Assembly: GCF_001528665.1 (NCBI RefSeq)
Contig: NZ_BBYJ01000010.1
Coordinates: 1 to 64,000, forward strand
From: Microtetraspora malaysiensis
GTDB taxonomy: Bacteria; Actinomycetota; Actinomycetes; Streptosporangiales; Streptosporangiaceae
Direction: 5' to 3'
Length of the DNA stretch: 64,000 nt
Shown in pieces: positions 60,235-64,000 of the stretch (the first letter of the stretch is position 1; every line of letters begins with the position of its first letter). The translations under genes were made by a program, and so were the position numbers. The notes beneath the pieces are model-generated. The model was not told where the DNA came from. It saw only the letters and a list, made by a program, of their open reading frames with translations, and searched no databases.

Positions 60235-61241
60235 ACGTCGTCTCCTTCCGGCCCACGGCCGAGGACCTGGCCTACACCTTCGGCGGGCGGCCCGCCGTGG
60301 CCCGGATCGCCCCCGGAACGGTCCTCGAACTCTTCACGGAGGACTGCTTCGGCGGGCGGGTGCGCGGCCCCGAGGACCTGCCGTCGAAGGTGTGCGAGTT
60401 CCCCTTCCTCAACCCGGTCACCGGCCCCTTCCACGTGGAGGGGGCCGAGCCGGGCGACACCCTCGCCCTGCACTTCGTCTCCATCGAGCCCGCCCGCGAC
60501 TGGGCCGTCTCCACGACGTTCCCCCACTTCGGGGCGCTCACCGGCACCCACACCACCGCGACGCTCCAGCCTCCCCTCGACGAGGTCGTCTGGATGTACG
60601 ACGTGGACGTGGAGAAGCGCACCGTCCGCTACCAGGCCCGGAACAGCGACTTCAGCGTGGAGATGCCGCTCGACCCGATGCACGGCACCGTGGGCGTCGC
60701 TCCGGCCGCCTCCGAGGCGCGGATGACGATCACCCCGGACGCCCACGGCGGCAACATGGACACCCCCGAGCTGCGGGCCGGCGTCACCGTCTACCTCGGC
60801 GTGAACGTGGAGGGCGCCCTGTTCTCGATCGGGGACGGGCACTGCCGCCAGGGCCACGGCGAGGTCTGCGGCACCGCGGTCGAGGCCGCGATGAACACGG
60901 TCGTCGCGGTCGAGCTGGTCAAGGGCGTCGGCACCCCGTGGCCGCGCCTGGAGGACGACGACCACCTGATGTCCACCGGCTCGGCCCGTCCCCTGGAGGA
61001 CGCCTACCGCATCAGCCAGCACGACCTGGTCACCTGGTCGGCCGCGCTCACCGGGCTGGACGAGCTCGACGCGTACCAGCTCGTCAGCCAGGGCGGCGAG
61101 GCGCCGGTGGGCAACGTGTGCGACACGAACTACACGATGGTCGCCAAGCTGCCCAAGGCCTACCTCGGCCGCCCCGAGGTGTACGAGTCGGCCCACGCGC
61201 GCCTGCGCGCGCTCGGCGCGGAGTACCTCTCCTCGCGCTGA
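60231..61241 (+). CDS. Acetamidase/formamidase
   Basis: GTG 60231 overlaps the permease stop (GTGA) and follows GGAGG. The 336-residue protein has the FmdA/AmdA features DCFGGRVRGPEDLP, NPVTGPFHVEGAEPGD, MHGTVGVAP, HGGNMDTPEL and SIGDGHCRQGHGEVCGTAVE. It hydrolyses formamide, acetamide or related short amides to ammonia and acid. With the AmiC-like sensor and permease it defines an amide nitrogen-scavenging operon. Ends before a hairpin with UUCG loop. Confidence 0.9.
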   Translation: MNVVSFRPTAEDLAYTFGGRPAVARIAPGTVLELFTEDCFGGRVRGPEDLPSKVCEFPFLNPVTGPFHVEGAEPGDTLALHFVSIEPARDWAVSTTFPHFGALTGTHTTATLQPPLDEVVWMYDVDVEKRTVRYQARNSDFSVEMPLDPMHGTVGVAPAASEARMTITPDAHGGNMDTPELRAGVTVYLGVNVEGALFSIGDGHCRQGHGEVCGTAVEAAMNTVVAVELVKGVGTPWPRLEDDDHLMSTGSARPLEDAYRISQHDLVTWSAALTGLDELDAYQLVSQGGEAPVGNVCDTNYTMVAKLPKAYLGRPEVYESAHARLRALGAEYLSSR

Positions 61242-61254
61242 CCTTCCGTGGCCC

Positions 61255-61282
61255 GATCCCGTCCCCTTCGGGGGGCGGGATC
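61255..61282. terminator. UUCG-loop hairpin between convergent genes
   Basis: GATCCCGTCCCC (61255-61266), loop TTCG, GGGGGCGGGATC (61271-61282); one wobble pair. It serves both the amidase (plus) and the oxidoreductase (minus), overlapping the latter's stop codon. Confidence 0.75.
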
Positions 61283-62198
61283 AGCTCGTCAGCGCCACCA
61301 GATCCGCGTCGGCGAGCGCGGCGGAGACGATGTCCTCGCACATCGCGTGGGTGACGAGCGCGTCGTCGGCGCGGAGCACGCGGCCCGCGCGGACCGCGTC
61401 CAGGAACGCGTGGCAGATCTGCTCGATGCCACGCTGCCGCGCGACCGGCGTCCACGGCGGCCTCCGGGACAGGATCTCGCCGCCGTCGTGATCCACCACG
61501 TCGCCGAGATCGACCACCCGCCGCTTGCGCCCGCCGCCCATGACCTCGCAGGTCTCCTCTGTCGCACCGCCGACCCGGTTCATGACGCCGATGGCGGTGA
61601 AGCCGTCGCCGCCCAGCTCCAGCACGACGTGTTCGAGCAGCCCGGACCGCACGCGGGTGCGCACCCGGACGTCGGCGACCTCGCCGGGCACGAGGAACCT
61701 CAGCGTGTCGACCACGTGGATGAAGTCGTCGAAGACCACCGCGCGCGGCACCGCCGCCTCTCCCACCCGGTTCTTCTCCAGGATCACCAGGTCCCGCGGC
61801 AGGTCGCGCAGCGCCGCGTAGCCGGGGGCGTACCTGCGGTTGAACCCCACCATCAGCGACCTGTCCCGCGTCCGGGCCAGCCGTACCAGCCGCTCGGAGT
61901 CCGCGAACGTGTCGCTGAGCGGCTTGTCCACGTAGACGTGCACGCCCGCCTCCAGGAGTGCCTCGACGATCGGCGCGTGCGCGCTCGTCGCGGCGTGGAC
62001 GAACGCCGCCTCGACGCCCGATTCGAGCAGCTCCTCCACACCGGTGAAGAGCCGGTCGATCCGGTACGCCGCCCCGAGCGCGGCCAGCGTGGCCTCGTCG
62101 CGCGTGCACAGGTGCGGCACGATCCCCGGCGTGGCCGCGAGCACCGGCAGATAGGCCTTCTTGGCGATGTCCCCAAGTCCGATGATCCCAATTTTCAT
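61281..62198 (-). CDS. Gfo/Idh/MocA-family oxidoreductase
   Basis: ATG 62198 (start of MKIGIIGLGDIAKKAYLPVLAA) gives 305 residues; upstream extension is not family-like. Rossmann fold GLGDIAKKAYLPVL, DKPLSDTFADSERLV (the conserved K-P-L/E-K-P motif), LMVGFNRRYAPGYAAL. The NAD(P)-dependent enzyme probably oxidises or reduces a sugar or cyclitol. TAGGCT lies 7 bp before the ATG, so a leaderless message is likely. It is divergent from padR; the shared palindrome covers its -35. Confidence 0.9.
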   Translation of the reverse strand: MKIGIIGLGDIAKKAYLPVLAATPGIVPHLCTRDEATLAALGAAYRIDRLFTGVEELLESGVEAAFVHAATSAHAPIVEALLEAGVHVYVDKPLSDTFADSERLVRLARTRDRSLMVGFNRRYAPGYAALRDLPRDLVILEKNRVGEAAVPRAVVFDDFIHVVDTLRFLVPGEVADVRVRTRVRSGLLEHVVLELGGDGFTAIGVMNRVGGATEETCEVMGGGRKRRVVDLGDVVDHDGGEILSRRPPWTPVARQRGIEQICHAFLDAVRAGRVLRADDALVTHAMCEDIVSAALADADLVALTS

Positions 62199-62220
62199 GG
62201 ACGGGAGCCTATCGTCGTTG

Positions 62221-62241
62221 CTAAGTTCCACTTAGTAAGTG
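62221..62241. promoter_or_regulatory. Operator between Gfo/Idh and padR
   Basis: Overlapping palindromes: CTAAGT-TCC-ACTTAG (62221-62235) and CACTTA-G-TAAGTG (62229-62241). The second contains the likely -35 of the divergent oxidoreductase gene and precedes padR by 24 bp. Confidence 0.65.
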
Positions 62242-62264
62242 AAACTGAATAGAGGAGGTGCCCC

Positions 62265-62594
62265 ATGGCCCGTCGCCAACCCGATCTGGGACGTTTCACC
62301 GACGTCGCCCTGCTGGTGCTCGTCAGCCTGGCCGAGGGCGACAAGCATGGCTATCGCATGATTCAGGACATCGAGGAGTTCTCCGGCACAACGCTTGAAC
62401 CCGGCACCCTGTACGGCGCGCTCATGCGGCTGGAGGAGCGCGGGTGGATCGAGCCGCTGCCGGTGGTCGAGCGGCGCCGGCCGTACCGGATCACGCCGGG
62501 GGGCCGCGAAGCCCTGGCCGAGCAGCTCGCCACGCTGCGCCGCATCGAGGAGGCCGGCAGCAAGCGGGTCCGGCCGTCATGGGGGGTGGCCTGA
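62265..62594 (+). CDS. PadR-family transcriptional regulator
   Basis: ATG 62265 follows AGGAGGTG. The 109-residue protein has the PadR winged helix DVALLVLVSLAEGDKHGYRMIQDIEEFSG, then TLEPGTLYGALMRLEERGWIE and PYRITPGGREALAEQ. Binds DNA as a dimer; small hydrophobic ligands are common in the family. The next gene is the usual membrane partner. The palindromes at 62221-62241 are its likely operator, suggesting control of the divergent oxidoreductase too. Confidence 0.92.
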   Translation: MARRQPDLGRFTDVALLVLVSLAEGDKHGYRMIQDIEEFSGTTLEPGTLYGALMRLEERGWIEPLPVVERRRPYRITPGGREALAEQLATLRRIEEAGSKRVRPSWGVA

Positions 62595-62595
62595 G

Positions 62596-63084
62596 ATGCG
62601 ACCGCTGGCGTACCTGCTGCTCCGGCTCTACCCGCGCGCCTGGCGGGACCGCTACGGCGACGAGATGCGCGACCTGCTGGCCGCGCGCCCCGTGCGCCTT
62701 CGCACGCTGGCCGATCTGTGCTTCGCCATGCTCGACACGTGGACCCACCGGAAGCTCATCCCGTCGGGTCGGGGCTCGTTCCTCCAACCGGTGCCCCTGC
62801 TCGCGATCGGCGCGTGCACGCTGTGGGCATTCTGGAACCCTGCCACACGGGACGTCTCCAGCCTGAACAGGGGATGGGCCAACGCGCTGGCCGCCGGTGT
62901 GACCGCGCTCGGCTGGATTCCCGCGATCGTGCTGACCGTGTCGGGGGCGTCCGGCATGTCGGTCTGGTTCCTGATCCCCGTCGCGGTGAGCGCCCTGGTC
63001 AGCCTGGCGATGTGCGTCGCGGTCGCGCGGTTCGCGCTGTCCATGCCCCGGCCTGCGGGGCTCCCCGAGCCCGCGACCGCCTGA
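62596..63084 (+). CDS. Membrane protein paired with PadR
   Basis: ATG 62596, one base after the padR stop codon, so co-translated. The 162-residue protein starts MRPLAYLLLRLYPRAWRDRYGDEM, a motif common to actinobacterial membrane proteins encoded beside PadR regulators, then about three helices (VPLLAIGACTLWAFWN, AAGVTALGWIPAIVLTVSGASGMSVWFLIP, VSALVSLAMCVAVARFAL). Function unknown; perhaps the regulated membrane target. Confidence 0.8.
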   Translation: MRPLAYLLLRLYPRAWRDRYGDEMRDLLAARPVRLRTLADLCFAMLDTWTHRKLIPSGRGSFLQPVPLLAIGACTLWAFWNPATRDVSSLNRGWANALAAGVTALGWIPAIVLTVSGASGMSVWFLIPVAVSALVSLAMCVAVARFALSMPRPAGLPEPATA

Positions 63085-64000
63085 TCAGCGGGTTCGTGAC
63101 GAGGCGATGGTCTCCTCCAGCGCCTCGTCCATCGGGGTGGCGGCGACGCCGAAGGTCGCGGCGAAGGCCGACGAGTCCACGACGAAGGGCCGGTCGAACT
63201 GGTAACGCGTCTCCCGCATCTCGTTGAGGAGCGGCGAGACGACGCCCGCGGCCGTGAGCACCCAGCCCGGCAGGCGGCCGAGCTTGGGAGCGGGCGCCCC
63301 GGCCAGCTCACACAGCCGCTCCGCCATGGCCCGGATGCTCCGTGCCGGGCTCGTGGGGATGTGCCAGGCACGGCCCCAGGCGCGCTCGTCGGTCGCCACC
63401 GTGACCAGAGCCGTCGCCACGTCGGGAAGGTAGGTCCAGCTGTGCGGGATGTCCGGGCCGCTGAGGATCATCGCGCGCCGCCCCGAGAGCAGCGGTCCGA
63501 CGAAGCGCCCCCCGAGGAACGACTGGTCCGACGCGCCCGGACCGAAGTAGTCGGAACCGCGCACCTCCGTGATCCGCGCCCGCCCGGCCTGGTGCGCGGC
63601 GAGCGCCTGCTTCCACATCGCGGCGCGCACCCGCCCCTTGATTCCCGTGGCCGCCAGCGGCGTGTCCTCGGTCATCGGCCCGTCCACGGGGCCGTAGCCG
63701 TACAGGTTGCTCAACGTGACCAGGACCGCTCCCGTCGCCTCCGCCGTGCGCAGCAGCGAGTCCGCGATCGGCGGCCAGTCCTGGGCCCACTGGTGGTACT
63801 TCGGGTTCGCGCAGTTGTAGAGCGCGTCGGCCCCCTCCGCCGCCCGGCACATCCTGGCAGTGTCCTGGGCCCGGGCGGCGACCCGTGTGATCCCGGCCCG
63901 GTCCGGACCCGAGCCCGAACGGGTGACCACCACCACCTCGTGGCCCGCCTCCGCGAGCGCCTCGGCGACCCTGCCTCCGACCTGACCGGCTCCGACGACG
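63085..64000 (-). CDS. NAD-dependent epimerase/dehydratase (5' end beyond window)
   Basis: The gene runs off the right edge on the minus strand; about 305 residues are seen. The N-terminal visible part has VVGAGQVGGRVAEALAEAGHEVVVVTR (a GxGxxG Rossmann start), then ARMCRAAEGADALYNCANPKYHQW, LSNLYGYGPV (catalytic Tyr/Lys-like region), PDIPHSWTYLPDVATAL and a C-terminal substrate region. NAD-dependent epimerase/dehydratase or NmrA-like extended SDR. Its stop is adjacent to the convergent membrane gene (63082-63087). Confidence 0.85.
   Translation of the reverse strand, partial: VVGAGQVGGRVAEALAEAGHEVVVVTRSGSGPDRAGITRVAARAQDTARMCRAAEGADALYNCANPKYHQWAQDWPPIADSLLRTAEATGAVLVTLSNLYGYGPVDGPMTEDTPLAATGIKGRVRAAMWKQALAAHQAGRARITEVRGSDYFGPGASDQSFLGGRFVGPLLSGRRAMILSGPDIPHSWTYLPDVATALVTVATDERAWGRAWHIPTSPARSIRAMAERLCELAGAPAPKLGRLPGWVLTAAGVVSPLLNEMRETRYQFDRPFVVDSSAFAATFGVAATPMDEALEETIASSRTR

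Overview
The window is very GC-rich chromosomal DNA with frequent GTG starts, strong GC bias at third codon positions, many paired regulators and a HAD/DinB/XRE-DUF5753 repertoire typical of soil actinomycetes. The block ppdK - glyS - znuACB-zur - uppS - recO, with dnaG and a dGTPase-like gene nearby, matches the housekeeping neighbourhood known from Streptomyces. A principal-type sigma gene beside dnaG and the overall gene set suggest a Streptosporangiales-like actinobacterium. This placement is inference; no rRNA is present, and the only RNA gene seen is tRNA-Asn(GUU).

Layout. 0-6 kb is accessory: a truncated HNH endonuclease, decayed or repetitive DNA, a DinB protein, then a two-gene predicted RNA-repair cassette (RNA ligase-polynucleotide kinase, then MJ1316/DUF504 plus EEP phosphoesterase) framed by short tandem repeats. 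A questin-oxidase-family gene and a CxC-type ArsR regulator follow, divergent around a large palindrome. 6-23 kb holds MarR/MmcQ, the CstA-YbdD pyruvate-uptake pair, a secreted PAF-acetylhydrolase-like esterase, an acyl-CoA ligase, a fused SecDF paralogue with a small secreted protein, an AraC-VOC pair, a HAD phosphatase, a mycothiol-isomerase-like protein, a PLP desulfhydrase, galK, an enoyl-CoA hydratase and tRNA-Asn.

23-47 kb is mostly conserved core: GH63-type glycosidase, RpoD-type sigma factor, DnaG, a catalytically degenerate LytM lipoprotein, a ferredoxin-reductase-type flavoprotein, dGTPase-like protein, PPDK, a secreted S33 peptidase, GlyRS, the Zur-controlled zinc importer operon, a GH18-like secreted protein, UppS and RecO. 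47-64 kb has a CDP-alcohol phosphotransferase and its membrane partner, an ATPase/XRE divergent pair, a LysR regulator beside a relic of an ABC-2 permease, an Lrp-DDAH-ornithine aminotransferase arginine-breakdown module, a PhoD-like phosphatase, a MarR regulator, an amide-use module (cytosolic AmiC-like sensor, APC permease, acetamidase/formamidase), a Gfo/Idh oxidoreductase divergent from a PadR pair, and a truncated NAD-dependent epimerase at the edge.

Regulatory DNA is unusually readable here: palindromes overlap the questin oxidase/arsR, marR, echA, znuA, permease and padR promoters. A perfect 17-bp hairpin swallows the ribosome binding site of the dGTPase gene. Two 12-bp sites resembling the DasR/GntR dre consensus lie upstream of the S33 peptidase and ppdK. 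Several start codons sit seven to nine bases after a -10-like hexamer, suggesting leaderless messages.
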